A stretch of 64,000 nucleotides of DNA from Zunongwangia endophytica (GCF_030409505.1 NZ_JAUFPZ010000002.1:868001-932000); one strand, 5' to 3'. Shown: positions 52,111 to 61,456, counted from the first letter of the stretch. The notes: generated from the letters alone by a model not told the origin. A program made the numbers and translations.

Positions 52111-53211
52111 TTAATCTCTAGCCTTAATTGGATAATCTAAATAGCCTTCTTTTCCTGTTGTATAAAAAGTATCTTTATCCCAATCGGTAAGTGCTACATC
52201 TTTTTCAAATCTTTCCACTAAATCAGGATTCGAAACATATGGTTTTCCGTAGGCAACCAAATCTGCATTTCCTTTTTCAATAACATCATTTCCTGATTCC
52301 TGATCGAAACCTGCGTTAATAATTAAAGTACCTTTATATAATGGTCTGTAATGTTTCGCAATTTCAGTAACCGCGAACTCATTATCAGAAACATCTGTGA
52401 AAGGCTCAGATAAATGCACATAAGACAGATCATATTCGTTTAATTTGTTTACGATATAATCGAAAGTAGGAATCGTTTCTTTATCCAATGTCATCCCGAA
52501 TAATCCATCTAGAGATGGATTTAAACGCAATCCAATTTTTTGTTCTGGCATTACTTCTTTAATCGCCTCAATTACTTCCAAAAGAATTTTAGCACGCTTT
52601 TCTATAGTTCCGCCGTATTCATCTGTTCTGGTATTAGAGGTCGCATTAAAAAACTGATGCAATAAGTATCCATTAGAAGAATGAATTTCTACACCGTCAA
52701 AACCTGCATCCATTGCATTTTTTGCTGCTGTTTTAAAATCTTCTATGGTTTGCTTAATTTCATCAATAGTCATTTCCTTAGGAGTAACGGTATCTTTAAA
52801 ACCGTCTGCAGTAAAAGCCTGCGCATCTGGATTGATAGCAGATGGTGCTAATGGTTTTTCTCCATTATGAAAATCTGGATGAGACATCCTTCCTACATGC
52901 CATAATTGGATAAATATTCGACCGTTTTCCTGATGCACTTTATGGGTTACTTTTTTCCATCCTTCAATTTGTGCAGGTTTATAAATCCCCGGAACATTTA
53001 TATATCCAATCGCTTTATCGTTAATTGGAGATCCTTCAGTTATAATTAGACCTGCTGAAGCGCGCTGTGCATAATATTCAGCTTCATATTCTTCACGCGG
53101 TGCGTTTTCATCATTATCAGCGCGAGTACGCGTCATGGGCGCCATTACCACACGGTTTGGTAATTTTAAGCCATTCAGATTATATTCTTCTAATAGTGGT
53201 TGTTTACTCAT
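52111..53211 (-). CDS. Old yellow enzyme / alkene reductase (NemA-like)
   Basis: A 366-residue FMN flavoenzyme that reduces alkenes, nitro-esters and similar electrophiles with NADPH. VVMAPMTRTRAD (around residue 20) is the FMN-binding start, the catalytic pair is HSSNGYLLHQF (His near residue 180, where OYE has HxxN), and LRLNPSLDGLF with the conserved Arg follows. The ATG at 53211 gives MSKQPLLEEYNLNGL, the normal N-terminus; a longer frame upstream is not conserved-looking. The Crp-type gene upstream on the same strand may regulate it. Confidence 0.94.
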   Translation of the reverse strand: MSKQPLLEEYNLNGLKLPNRVVMAPMTRTRADNDENAPREEYEAEYYAQRASAGLIITEGSPINDKAIGYINVPGIYKPAQIEGWKKVTHKVHQENGRIFIQLWHVGRMSHPDFHNGEKPLAPSAINPDAQAFTADGFKDTVTPKEMTIDEIKQTIEDFKTAAKNAMDAGFDGVEIHSSNGYLLHQFFNATSNTRTDEYGGTIEKRAKILLEVIEAIKEVMPEQKIGLRLNPSLDGLFGMTLDKETIPTFDYIVNKLNEYDLSYVHLSEPFTDVSDNEFAVTEIAKHYRPLYKGTLIINAGFDQESGNDVIEKGNADLVAYGKPYVSNPDLVERFEKDVALTDWDKDTFYTTGKEGYLDYPIKARD

Positions 53212-53360
53212 CGTTCTTTCTTTTTTACAAAAATTCCGGCAATCATCGATATGCCGGAACTTAAATAGCAATTTTAATCCCTTTTTCAGTACAAATCTAA
53301 GCGATCTTCTAATAAGAGTACATTGACCTATGTTAGCGAAAGCTGTTAAATACTGTTAAG

Positions 53361-53933
53361 CTAGATGAGCTCTTTCCTAATTCTACTTAAACTTTCGGGT
53401 TTAATGCCTAAATAGTTAGCGACATGGTAATTCGCAATTCTATTTTCTAATTCTGGAAAACGATCGTAAAATTCTAAATAACGCTCTTTACTGCTTTTTT
53501 GAAGACTAGACATAATTCTGCAACGTAAGGCTATAAAGGAGTTAGTGACTTTAATTCTAAAAAATCGTTCAAATTTAGGGATACGTCTATAGAGTTCTTC
53601 TTGGGCATCTCTATGGATCGCCACTAATTCGCAGTCTTCAAGACATTCTACATTCAACCTTGCGGGATTACCTTCTAGTAAAGCTTCATAATCGCTAATC
53701 CACCAATCTTCCATTGCAAATTGCAGATTTGCTTCATTCTCGAAATCATCGCGATAGAAGGCTCGCAAACATCCTTTAACTACAAAATAATTATGATGTA
53801 CAAATTCTCCATCCCTTATTAAAAGATCCTTTTTAGCATGCTTCACAGGAGTCAGAATGCTTAAAAATTCGGCTTTTTCTTCTTCAGTAAGATCAATAAT
53901 TTTAGAAACATGATCAAGAATTGGTTGATTCAT
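53361..53933 (-). CDS. Crp/Fnr family transcriptional regulator
   Basis: A 190-residue regulator with an N-terminal cyclic-nucleotide-binding-like domain (residues 20-115: LIRDGEFVHHNYFVVKGCLRAF) and a reduced C-terminal helix-turn-helix (NYHVANYLGIKPESLSRIRKEL). The cAMP-binding RxSA motif is absent, so the effector is unknown. I chose the ATG at 53933 (MNQPILDHVSKI), the normal start for this Bacteroidota subgroup. It lies 149 bases upstream of the old yellow enzyme gene on the same strand. No FNR cysteines are seen. Confidence 0.88.
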   Translation of the reverse strand: MNQPILDHVSKIIDLTEEEKAEFLSILTPVKHAKKDLLIRDGEFVHHNYFVVKGCLRAFYRDDFENEANLQFAMEDWWISDYEALLEGNPARLNVECLEDCELVAIHRDAQEELYRRIPKFERFFRIKVTNSFIALRCRIMSSLQKSSKERYLEFYDRFPELENRIANYHVANYLGIKPESLSRIRKELI

Positions 53934-54095
53934 AGAACTCAGTTTGAATAATTTTTTGGATATAGTCGTGAGCGACCTATTAAACTTTCTTAAATAATTT
54001 TCAATGTAATAATTAAATAGACATTCCTCCAACAATAAGTAGTAGTAATGCCTATAAATCATGTCTTAATTATCCAAAATCAACCTGAGAACAAA

Positions 54096-54116
54096 TTTGA
54101 TTTCATTTAAATCAAA
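54096..54116. repeat. Inverted repeat in the Crp/aminotransferase intergenic region
   Basis: Perfect eight-base arms TTTGATTT and AAATCAAA with a CATTT centre. It lies between two divergent genes and could bind the Crp-type regulator encoded next to it; the core is not the FNR spacing. Confidence 0.35.
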
Positions 54117-54246
54117 AATACAATGAACGACGCATTAAAAATCTGGCTCATTTTAATCAAATCTGCCGAATTTTTACAAATCTTAAATTTCCATTAATAT
54201 TTTTTGAAATTAGGAATTTATAGTATTCATTTTTAAGGTATTACCA

Positions 54247-54277
54247 TTGCTTAATGTTGTGTTAATTTCTAACTTTA
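54247..54277 (+). promoter_or_regulatory. Candidate promoter of the Tat aminotransferase gene
   Basis: TTG at 54247-54249 and TAACTTTA at 54270-54277 are 20 bases apart, near the TTTG-N19/20-TAnnTTTG pattern with seven of eight -7 positions matching. The ATG is 25 bases downstream. Confidence 0.45.
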
Positions 54278-54302
54278 AAATATAACATAAATACCACCAA
54301 TT

Positions 54303-55487
54303 ATGAGTCTTAACAGAAGAGAATGGCTAAAAAGAGGCGCGCTTGCGATGGGAGCAGCTGCAGTAGCACCGGCAGATCTTTTGGCCAAAGCCGTTTCTGA
54401 TGCAAATGCAGAAAACAACAAATTTTTATACAATTATAGTAACTCGTTCGACGAATATACTCCTCCCCGATTTCCAGATCTTAAAACAGTAAAGGCAAGA
54501 TTGGTTTGGAATGAAAATCCGCACGGTCCTTCTAAATTGGCTGCGGAAGCTTTCCAAAAAGCAGTTACAGAGGGGAATCATTATTCTTGGGGTGCTTTAG
54601 GAGCATTGGTTAAGCAAATTGCCGAATACGAAGGTGTCGAACCAGCTAACGTGATGATGGGGCCGGGATCCTCAGATTTATTAGAAAAAACGGCTATTGT
54701 AAAATTTCAGCATGGCGGAAATGTAGTTAGTGCAGATCCAAGTTATATGTCACTGGTTAGCGTTGCAAAAGCTGCAGGCGGAAATTGGAAAGCGGTTAAA
54801 CTTACCGAGGATTATCAGCATGATCTCAAAGCTATGGAAGCGGCTATTGATAAAGACACCAAACTTGTCTATATCACCAATCCTAACAATCCAACGGCTA
54901 CTATGACCGATACCGAAGATCTTAAAGATTTTTGCAAGCGAGTTTCTAAAGAAGTACCGGTATTTATTGACGAAGCATATATAGAACTTTCTCCTGGCGG
55001 ACTCAGCTCGAGCATGGCGCCGTTGGTTGCAGAAGGTTATGATATTTTTGTAGCCAGAACTTTTTCTAAAATTCATGGTATGGCCGGGCTTCGTGTCGGA
55101 TATATGTTAGGAAACAAAGAGTCTTTAGAAGAAATGAATGAGATTACTCGAGGCGGGATGGGATTAACTGGCCCTAGTATTGAAGCTGCTTCAGCAAGTA
55201 TGAAAGACGAAGCTTACCTTACCGATTGTAAAGCCAAAATTGAAGAAGCTAGAAATTTTACAACATCGTATCTTGAGGGACGTGGTATGGATTATATGCC
55301 TTCTAGTACCAACTTTGTGATTTTTCCTATAGCTATGGATGGCGATGAATTTCTGGAAAAAATTTACGAGAAGAAGGTTGTCGTTCGTGCTTTTAAATTT
55401 TGGGATCAGGATTGGTGCCGTGTAAGTATGGGAACCATGAAAGAGATGAAATATTTTACTGAAGCAATTGATGAAATTCTAGTCTAG
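54303..55487 (+). CDS. Tat-exported PLP-dependent aminotransferase (HisC-like)
   Basis: A 394-residue class I/II aminotransferase similar to histidinol-phosphate aminotransferase. The first 30 residues form a Tat signal: twin arginine in NRREWLKRGALAMGAAA, then a helix and a probable cleavage region near residue 29. The enzyme part shows LVWNENPHGPSKLA (around residue 70), the substrate-side YITNPNNPTATMTD, and the PLP-lysine motif ARTFSKIHGMAGLRVGY (around residue 260). PLP enzymes carried by Tat would fold with cofactor in the cytoplasm first. The periplasmic substrate is unknown. An AEC carrier starts 4 bases after the stop. Confidence 0.9.
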   Translation: MSLNRREWLKRGALAMGAAAVAPADLLAKAVSDANAENNKFLYNYSNSFDEYTPPRFPDLKTVKARLVWNENPHGPSKLAAEAFQKAVTEGNHYSWGALGALVKQIAEYEGVEPANVMMGPGSSDLLEKTAIVKFQHGGNVVSADPSYMSLVSVAKAAGGNWKAVKLTEDYQHDLKAMEAAIDKDTKLVYITNPNNPTATMTDTEDLKDFCKRVSKEVPVFIDEAYIELSPGGLSSSMAPLVAEGYDIFVARTFSKIHGMAGLRVGYMLGNKESLEEMNEITRGGMGLTGPSIEAASASMKDEAYLTDCKAKIEEARNFTTSYLEGRGMDYMPSSTNFVIFPIAMDGDEFLEKIYEKKVVVRAFKFWDQDWCRVSMGTMKEMKYFTEAIDEILV

Positions 55488-55491
55488 TTAT

Positions 55492-56622
55492 ATGGATGTA
55501 AGCCTACAAAAAACCATAACTTTTATTCTTTTTATTGCTATAGGATTACTTTTAAAAATGAAATTTAGTACCAAAGCTGAAGTTGTTGGTATTAAAAAAA
55601 TAATCCTGAATCTTGCCTTACCAGCGACAATTTTTATAGCACTTTTAGGAATAGAAGTTAAAGCAGATCTTCTTTTATTACCGCTTTTGGCTTTGATTTT
55701 AAATGCATTGCTATTTTTTATTTTTCCGCTATTATTACCAATTTTAGGTATAGAAAAAGAAACGCCAAATTACCGAACCGCAAAAATGCTAATTCCTTCT
55801 TTAGCTCCGGGATTATCATGTTTCCCTTTTGTGCTGGAGTATCTTGGAGATGCTTATTTAGCCAAAGCAGCAATGGCCGATCTTGGGAATAAAGTTTGTG
55901 TACTTATGATCCTTTATGTTGTAGCTATGAACTGGCATTATAAAGTACAACAGAAGAAAGCACAATCGGGAAAAGCAAAATTAAAATCCTTGAGTATTGC
56001 AATGATTTCTGAACCAGTAAATTTATTTATAGCTGCTGCACTATTACTTGTTGGGTTTGGTTTTAATTTGAATTCGCTTCCATTTTTTGCAAGTGAAACC
56101 TTAAGTAGATTAAGTTTATTAATGACGCCTTTAGTGTTACTGTATATTGGATTGGCTGTAAATATTAAAAAGGATCAGTTATTACAGATTTTGGGAATGT
56201 TGATGCTACGGGCAGGATTCGTGGTTTTAGCCATTGGATTATTAGTAAGTATCGCCGGAATTGCTATTGAAAATGAAGTATTGTTAATGCTTTCTTTTGG
56301 TCTAAGTGCTTGTAGTTTTTGGCCTTTTGCTCATATTTCTGCCGTTGATGCAGCTGAGCGAGATGGAGAGCGAAAAACCTTTAATTCAAATTTTGCTGTA
56401 AGCGTCTTGGCTTTATCGTTTCCGCTTTCAACCTTATTAATTTTGGGTATTTTATCGAGTGGAAAACTTTTTGCTGAACCAACAGCTATTTTCCTTTTAG
56501 GAGCGGTCTTAAGTGCCGCCGGATTTGGATTACCACTACTATTACAGAAGAAAACAACTAATATTGAAAAAGCTGAAGTTATAAATACCGAATTAGAAAT
56601 CTCAACTAACAAAAGCTCTTGA
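55492..56622 (+). CDS. AEC family transporter (permease)
   Basis: A 376-residue inner-membrane permease of the AEC type with about ten helices; the conserved GLSCFPFVLEYLGDA motif (around residue 104) and a cytoplasmic central loop VQQKKAQSGKAKLK are visible, with a long polar C-terminal tail. It starts four bases after the aminotransferase stop, so the two are coupled. The carrier may move an amino or oxo acid related to the exported enzyme. Substrate not readable. Confidence 0.82.
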   Translation: MDVSLQKTITFILFIAIGLLLKMKFSTKAEVVGIKKIILNLALPATIFIALLGIEVKADLLLLPLLALILNALLFFIFPLLLPILGIEKETPNYRTAKMLIPSLAPGLSCFPFVLEYLGDAYLAKAAMADLGNKVCVLMILYVVAMNWHYKVQQKKAQSGKAKLKSLSIAMISEPVNLFIAAALLLVGFGFNLNSLPFFASETLSRLSLLMTPLVLLYIGLAVNIKKDQLLQILGMLMLRAGFVVLAIGLLVSIAGIAIENEVLLMLSFGLSACSFWPFAHISAVDAAERDGERKTFNSNFAVSVLALSFPLSTLLILGILSSGKLFAEPTAIFLLGAVLSAAGFGLPLLLQKKTTNIEKAEVINTELEISTNKSS

Positions 56623-56649
56623 AGTTTAACCAACCAATCAATTTGAGCG

Positions 56650-56680
56650 AAAGGTAGTCAGTTTTTGGCTACCTTTTTTT
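56650..56680. terminator. Terminator between the AEC gene and the DUF6155 gene
   Basis: AAAGGTAG pairs with CTACCTTT over an 11-base loop, followed by a T run. It reaches the last codon of the DUF6155 gene on the other strand. Confidence 0.7.
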
Positions 56681-57194
56681 AATCGAATTGGGAAGAAACT
56701 TTTAAAAATAAATAGGAATTCGGCCAATCTTGAGTTTCAGTATGCAATGCTATTTTAATAATGCGAGATTCAAAATCGGTAGCTAATCCATTTTGCAAAA
56801 TAAACTTCACCGCTTCTTCATAAGACTTGAACATCGATTTATAAAAGGCGTCTTTAATCTTAGAACGATCCTCGGCAAAAGTCTGGGCAATTTCAATATT
56901 ATACAGCATCAAATCTGCCGTTTTTATGGGATCTACACCTAATTTTTTAAAGTGTTTGATCAGTTTTTGAGCAATCGATCTACGGGCTTTTGGTCGCTTT
57001 CGCCGGTTCTCGGGAAAATACTCCTTCCCTATCTTAACTTTCGCATTTTCAATAAGCTTGCGCTCGTTGGGATTAAAGACAAAATTGTAAAATACTTTTA
57101 CTTCATCTAAACGCTCATAAAGATCCATGATTTGTTCTTCCAGATCTTCCTTATCCAGCTCTTTTAAGTACTTTTTTAATGCTCTTTTGCTCAT
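56679..57194 (-). CDS. DUF6155 family protein
   Basis: A 171-residue helical, basic protein matching DUF6155: MSKRALKKYLKELDKEDLEEQ, a middle block FVFNPNERKLIENAKVKIGKEYFP and a C-terminal part with LILYNIE-like and FILQNGLATDFESRI segments. Function unknown. It follows the FUSC gene after three bases and is probably cotranscribed. No membrane helix. Confidence 0.82.
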   Translation of the reverse strand: MSKRALKKYLKELDKEDLEEQIMDLYERLDEVKVFYNFVFNPNERKLIENAKVKIGKEYFPENRRKRPKARRSIAQKLIKHFKKLGVDPIKTADLMLYNIEIAQTFAEDRSKIKDAFYKSMFKSYEEAVKFILQNGLATDFESRIIKIALHTETQDWPNSYLFLKVSSQFD

Positions 57195-57197
57195 AAT

Positions 57198-59444
57198 TTA
57201 GATCGAAGTCGTTTTATAGACAGTTTTTCGGATATTTTTTGAAATATCTAAAAGCCATTGAAGCTGATTGGTAATAAGTTGCGCTTCCTGAAGCTGTAAA
57301 CGCATATCGTGATCTGCTAACTCTTTCCCTTCAGCAATTTCCTGATTTCTTATTTTTACTAAATCATCGTATTTTTCATCCAATCTTGATTTTGCTTCCT
57401 TCAGTAAGCTAACATTGGTTTTCTTTTGCTCTCCCTGTTCAATTAAACCTTCTTCAGCATTATCCAAACTGTGCAGAATTTGTTTCACAAAAACTTCAAA
57501 ATGCTCTGATGCATCAGTTGTATTGTGGTTTCTTATGTAGGTTCCCATGGAAGCTAATGCCGATAAAAAAGTTTGGTTTAAACTTACCAATCGATAAATT
57601 AAACCTAAGTCTTTTTGCTTAGATTTAGGTTCTTGCGTCATTCGTTGAAAAGCAGTACTCAAATTACCCATTTCTAGAAATGCTTTTTTTCTGGATAATT
57701 TATAGCTCGTTGGTAAATCTCCTTTACTGTGATAAAATTTATCGATCTCAACAAAGTAATTTCGATTTGCTGAAATACTAGTTGCGATAATGTTTCGAAT
57801 ATTTTCAGCTTCCCAGGCGGGCCATAATAGAAGATTACCTAAAGCTGCCAATACAGCTCCTACCATGGTGTCTATGATTCTGAACTGTATTACCTCCAAT
57901 ACATCAGGCTTCATTAACGCATATATAAAAATGATACTTAAGGTAATGAAAACGGCAGCGGTTCTATAGTTACGCTGAATTAAAGAAAAGGCCAATGTTA
58001 AGGACAGCAATCCAAGTACGCCATAAACATAGACATTTTGAGTGATGAATACGATCCCAACAGCAATAGCACCACCAATTAATGTCCCAATAATCCGCTC
58101 TTTTGTTCTGGATTTTGTGAGTCCGTAATTAGGGCGCATTATAACAACAATGGTTAAAAGAATCCAATATGCATTTTGAATGGAGAAAAAAGCACCAATC
58201 GAAAACCCAACTAAAACAATGATTGCTAGTCGAAGCGCGTGCCTAAAAATTGGAGAGCCAAAATTGAAATTCTCAACTAAAATTTTAGAAGAATATTCCT
58301 GAGGTGTTATAAATTTTAAAGCCTCTTTTTGCTTCATGAAGATGTTGTTCCCCATCTTCAGGTTATTAATTACACCAAAAATAGTATTGATTTTATGTGA
58401 CTGGCGCTCTTGATAATCAAACAAATTCCGAAGCATTAAAATATGCTCCCGCTTTTCAGAAATATCAATACTCTGTCTGTATTGATTAACCAATTCACGG
58501 TTCTTTTCAATATAATCTGAAATTAGATTCTCGGGTACCGGTCTTTTATTTTCAATAGATTTAGAAATTTCTACTAATTGCTCCCCAAAATAGTGGGTAA
58601 CATCACTAAACATTTTCAGGTACTTTTTATCCTCTTTAAAAAGCGCATCCATACGCTCGTAATTTACAGGATTAGCCATGCCTAATTCTAAAATATCGAT
58701 TAACTCAATAAAAATTAAAAGTCGCTTTCTTGTATAATTAGAATTCCCTGAAATCTTTCTCGAGCTAATTAGAATTTCCCTTAAACTCTCATGTTTTTGA
58801 TTTAATTCATTTTGAAGGTCAAATAGTCTTCTCTGATAATTATCTCGCTCTTTTACCTCTAATAGCAATTTAGAGCGCACCTGCAAATATTCTCCTGTAA
58901 GTTCCAGACATTGTCCTAAAAGTTGTTCCGTTTCATGTTTAGGATTAAGATAATGCCAAATAAGACTAAGCGTTAAATACCAAAAACCACCAGCTGAAAT
59001 TAACAAGCAGTGTTGCCACAACGGCATCGAAGTATCTACATTCGCAAAACTAAGAACGACTGCCATTAAGCCTGCAAAAGCTACCATGGATGCTCTAAAG
59101 CCATAAATGGCGAGGTAGGAAATTGCAAAAACAACAATTCCCAAAATCGGTAAAGTTAGATAGATATTTACTGAAGCAAATCCAAGAACTAAAGATGTAA
59201 CACCGGCAAGAATTGCTGCTGCAACAACCCCCACAATTTTATGTTTTAAAGTTCCTATAGTATCACTTGGTGCTGTAAGCAAACAACCTACGGCCATAGG
59301 CACACCGATATTGGATAAACCTAATGCATTAAAAATCCCGATCGACGATCCAATACTTAGCGTAAGAATTAAAGCTTTCGTGAAATCTGTGCTGCGTAAA
59401 AATCTTAAAATAGAATGCCAATAATAGGATAGTCGTTTATTCAA
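57198..59444 (-). CDS. FUSC family protein (YccS/YhfK-like)
   Basis: A 748-residue inner-membrane protein with two bundles of about five or six helices (residues 20-165 and 405-530) each followed by a soluble helical stretch; the latter bundle holds the FUSC block YWILLTIVVIMRPNYGLTKSRTKERIIGT (around residue 430, conserved RP and RTxxRxxGT). Relatives are aromatic-acid and fusaric-acid efflux proteins, and here no membrane-fusion partner is nearby. Its start is TTG at 59444; an upstream in-frame stop rules out a longer form. A -7 box is at 59482. It forms a two-gene unit with DUF6155. Confidence 0.88.
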   Translation of the reverse strand: MNKRLSYYWHSILRFLRSTDFTKALILTLSIGSSIGIFNALGLSNIGVPMAVGCLLTAPSDTIGTLKHKIVGVVAAAILAGVTSLVLGFASVNIYLTLPILGIVVFAISYLAIYGFRASMVAFAGLMAVVLSFANVDTSMPLWQHCLLISAGGFWYLTLSLIWHYLNPKHETEQLLGQCLELTGEYLQVRSKLLLEVKERDNYQRRLFDLQNELNQKHESLREILISSRKISGNSNYTRKRLLIFIELIDILELGMANPVNYERMDALFKEDKKYLKMFSDVTHYFGEQLVEISKSIENKRPVPENLISDYIEKNRELVNQYRQSIDISEKREHILMLRNLFDYQERQSHKINTIFGVINNLKMGNNIFMKQKEALKFITPQEYSSKILVENFNFGSPIFRHALRLAIIVLVGFSIGAFFSIQNAYWILLTIVVIMRPNYGLTKSRTKERIIGTLIGGAIAVGIVFITQNVYVYGVLGLLSLTLAFSLIQRNYRTAAVFITLSIIFIYALMKPDVLEVIQFRIIDTMVGAVLAALGNLLLWPAWEAENIRNIIATSISANRNYFVEIDKFYHSKGDLPTSYKLSRKKAFLEMGNLSTAFQRMTQEPKSKQKDLGLIYRLVSLNQTFLSALASMGTYIRNHNTTDASEHFEVFVKQILHSLDNAEEGLIEQGEQKKTNVSLLKEAKSRLDEKYDDLVKIRNQEIAEGKELADHDMRLQLQEAQLITNQLQWLLDISKNIRKTVYKTTSI

Positions 59445-59481
59445 TGCGCTTAGTTAGATTAAGTGTTTATTGCTTTAGATG

Positions 59482-59489
59482 CAAAGTTA
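59482..59489 (-). promoter_or_regulatory. Candidate -7 box of the FUSC gene
   Basis: TAACTTTG on the minus strand fits TAnnTTTG, 37 bases before the TTG start. A TTTG lies upstream but at 15 bases, shorter than usual. Confidence 0.35.
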
Positions 59490-59640
59490 TCAATTTAAGA
59501 TTTGCAAATGTTAAAGCGAAGCTAAACCAATGCTTTGTAATATGATTTTACTGAATTATCAAATATAGTATTAAGGATAAATTATGACGGGCATTTTGGT
59601 GATGGTTTTAGATTAAATTAATTTCATAAAAAAATAAGTT

Positions 59641-60636
59641 ATGAGTAAAGTAATCACATTAAAGGAAAGACCTTCCGGAAAACCAGAAGAGAAAAACTTC
59701 GAATTTAAAACGGAAGACAAACCTGAAATTGGAGAAGGTGAGATTCTTTTGGAATCGAAATATATTTCTGTAGATCCATATTTAAGAGGAAGAATGCGAG
59801 ATGAAGATTCTTATATTCCTCCTTTTAAAATTGATGAGCCATTAGCTTCGATGGTTGTAGCTGAGGTGATCGAATCTAAATCTAATGATTTTGAAAAAGG
59901 AGATCACGTAAGCGGAATGTTAGATTGGAAAGAAATCCAGAAACATACCGGTGAAGGTTTAAACAAAATCACCAATAAAGATGTACCACTTTCAGCGTAT
60001 TTAGGAATTCTTGGCTTAACTGGTTTAACTGCTTATTTAGCTTTAGAAACTATCGGAAAGCTTAAAGAAGGAGAAACACTATTGGTATCTGGTGCTGCTG
60101 GAGCTGTAGGAAGTGTTGTTGGGCAAATAGGAAAAATTAAAGGTTGTCGTGTTGTAGGTATCGCCGGAACTGATGAAAAAATTGATCATATAAAATCCAA
60201 ATTTGGCTTTGATGCCGGGATCAATTATAAAACGACAGAAAATATTAAGGAAGATATCGCAAAAGCCTGTCCAGATGGTGTCGATGTTTATTTTGATAAT
60301 GTTGGTGGCGATATTCTAGATGCTGCAATGCAAAATATTAATGATTTTGCTCGTATTATAAATTGTGGTGCTATTTCAATTTACAATAAAGAAGAAGTAC
60401 CTAAAGGAATGCGTTTAGAAGGTATTATGGTAAAAAAACGTGCTTTAATGCAAGGTTTTATAGTTCGTGATCATGCAGATCAATTTCAGGATGCTATCAA
60501 GCAATTAGGAAGCTGGCTTGCTGATGATAAGTTGAAGTTTGATGAAACGAAACGAGAAGGTTTCGATAATGTACCAAAAGCATTTATCGAAATATTTGAA
60601 GGTAAAAATACCGGTAAAATGCTCGTTAAAGTTTAA
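59641..60636 (+). CDS. NADP-dependent oxidoreductase (CurA/leukotriene B4 dehydrogenase-like MDR)
   Basis: A 331-residue zinc-free MDR enzyme of the CurA/prostaglandin reductase group that reduces the double bond of enones and enals with NADPH. Early motif EGEILLESKYISVDPYLRGRMRD (around residue 30) and the cofactor loop VSGAAGAVGSVVGQIGKIKGC (around residue 152, NADP-type AAGAVG) are clear, with YFDNVGGDILDAAM following. The terminator behind it faces an SDR gene on the other strand. Confidence 0.93.
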   Translation: MSKVITLKERPSGKPEEKNFEFKTEDKPEIGEGEILLESKYISVDPYLRGRMRDEDSYIPPFKIDEPLASMVVAEVIESKSNDFEKGDHVSGMLDWKEIQKHTGEGLNKITNKDVPLSAYLGILGLTGLTAYLALETIGKLKEGETLLVSGAAGAVGSVVGQIGKIKGCRVVGIAGTDEKIDHIKSKFGFDAGINYKTTENIKEDIAKACPDGVDVYFDNVGGDILDAAMQNINDFARIINCGAISIYNKEEVPKGMRLEGIMVKKRALMQGFIVRDHADQFQDAIKQLGSWLADDKLKFDETKREGFDNVPKAFIEIFEGKNTGKMLVKV

Positions 60637-60654
60637 TCTTATAAATTAAGATAA

Positions 60655-60688
60655 TAAAAAACCGCTGATTTTGGTCAGCGGTTTTTTT
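60655..60688. terminator. Bidirectional terminator
   Basis: ACCGCTGA, loop TTTTGG, TCAGCGGT, with an A run before and T run after; it ends the MDR gene (+) and the SDR gene (-). Confidence 0.85.
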
Positions 60689-60709
60689 GTGAAGTTTTTT
60701 AACTAGAAA

Positions 60710-61456
60710 TTATTGTGGTTGCTCTGTTGGCATCACGTAAACTTCATTAATATTTGCTCTTCCTGGTTGCGAAAGTGCATAGTAAATTGCTTCAGCAATA
60801 TCTTCAGATTCCAACGGAGTTAAATCGTTAAGGCTAGAAACAAAGTCTTCCTTAATTTCATCATCGGTGATAGTGTCTGTCAACTCTGTATCTACAGCAC
60901 CAGGTTCGATAGAAGTTGCTTTAATTCCGAAGTTTGGAGCTAATTCCATTCTTAATCCTTCAGTAAACATTTTTACTGCCGCTTTTGTAGCGCAATAAAT
61001 AGCTCCACCAGGATAAATTTTGTTCCCTGCTGAAGAAGAAATATTTACAATATGTCCAGACTTCTGCTCTTTCATAGTTGGTAGTACTGCTGCCACACCG
61101 TTTAATACGCCTTTAATATTTACATCTACCATAGTATTCCACTCATCGGTATGTAAATTTTTCACGTAAGATAATGGCATTAAACCAGCATTGTTAATTA
61201 ACGCATCAATACTTCCAAATTCCGCTTTTGCCAATTTTGCAACATTTTCGAAATCTTCTTTTTTAGTAACGTCTGCAGTTACCACTAAAGCCTTACCGCC
61301 TTCTTTTTCGATCGCTTCTTTTAAAGACTTAAGACGATCTTCTCTTCTGGCACTAATTACCACGTTAGCACCTTCTTTAGATAGTTTTTTTGCAGTTGCT
61401 TCGCCAATTCCGCTTGAAGCTCCAGTAATAATGATTGTTTTTCCCTTAATACTCAT
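60710..61456 (-). CDS. Short-chain dehydrogenase/reductase
   Basis: A 248-residue classical SDR. The cofactor loop is IITGASSGIGEATAK (residue 9), with arginine after the second strand (SARREDRL), which suggests NADP. The structural NNAG motif is at INNAGLMPLSYV, the catalytic Ser in VNISSSAGN and the pair YCATKAAVK (Tyr-Lys, around residue 153). Tetrameric alcohol dehydrogenase/oxidoreductase of the YdfG group is likely. Substrate unknown. It stands alone. Confidence 0.93.
   Translation of the reverse strand: MSIKGKTIIITGASSGIGEATAKKLSKEGANVVISARREDRLKSLKEAIEKEGGKALVVTADVTKKEDFENVAKLAKAEFGSIDALINNAGLMPLSYVKNLHTDEWNTMVDVNIKGVLNGVAAVLPTMKEQKSGHIVNISSSAGNKIYPGGAIYCATKAAVKMFTEGLRMELAPNFGIKATSIEPGAVDTELTDTITDDEIKEDFVSSLNDLTPLESEDIAEAIYYALSQPGRANINEVYVMPTEQPQ

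Larger units (their letters stand above)
53934..54302. other. Intergenic region between the Crp-type and Tat aminotransferase genes
   Basis: No gene is seen. It holds the probable promoter of the aminotransferase (54247-54277) and an inverted repeat, TTTGATTT with AAATCAAA five bases apart, at 54096-54116. The repeat may be an operator. Confidence 0.4.

Noticed and set aside
54097..54115. FNR-like site TTGAT...ATCAA
   Set aside because: The spacing is nine bases, not the four of FNR sites, and the adjacent regulator has no FNR cysteines. It is kept only as an inverted repeat.
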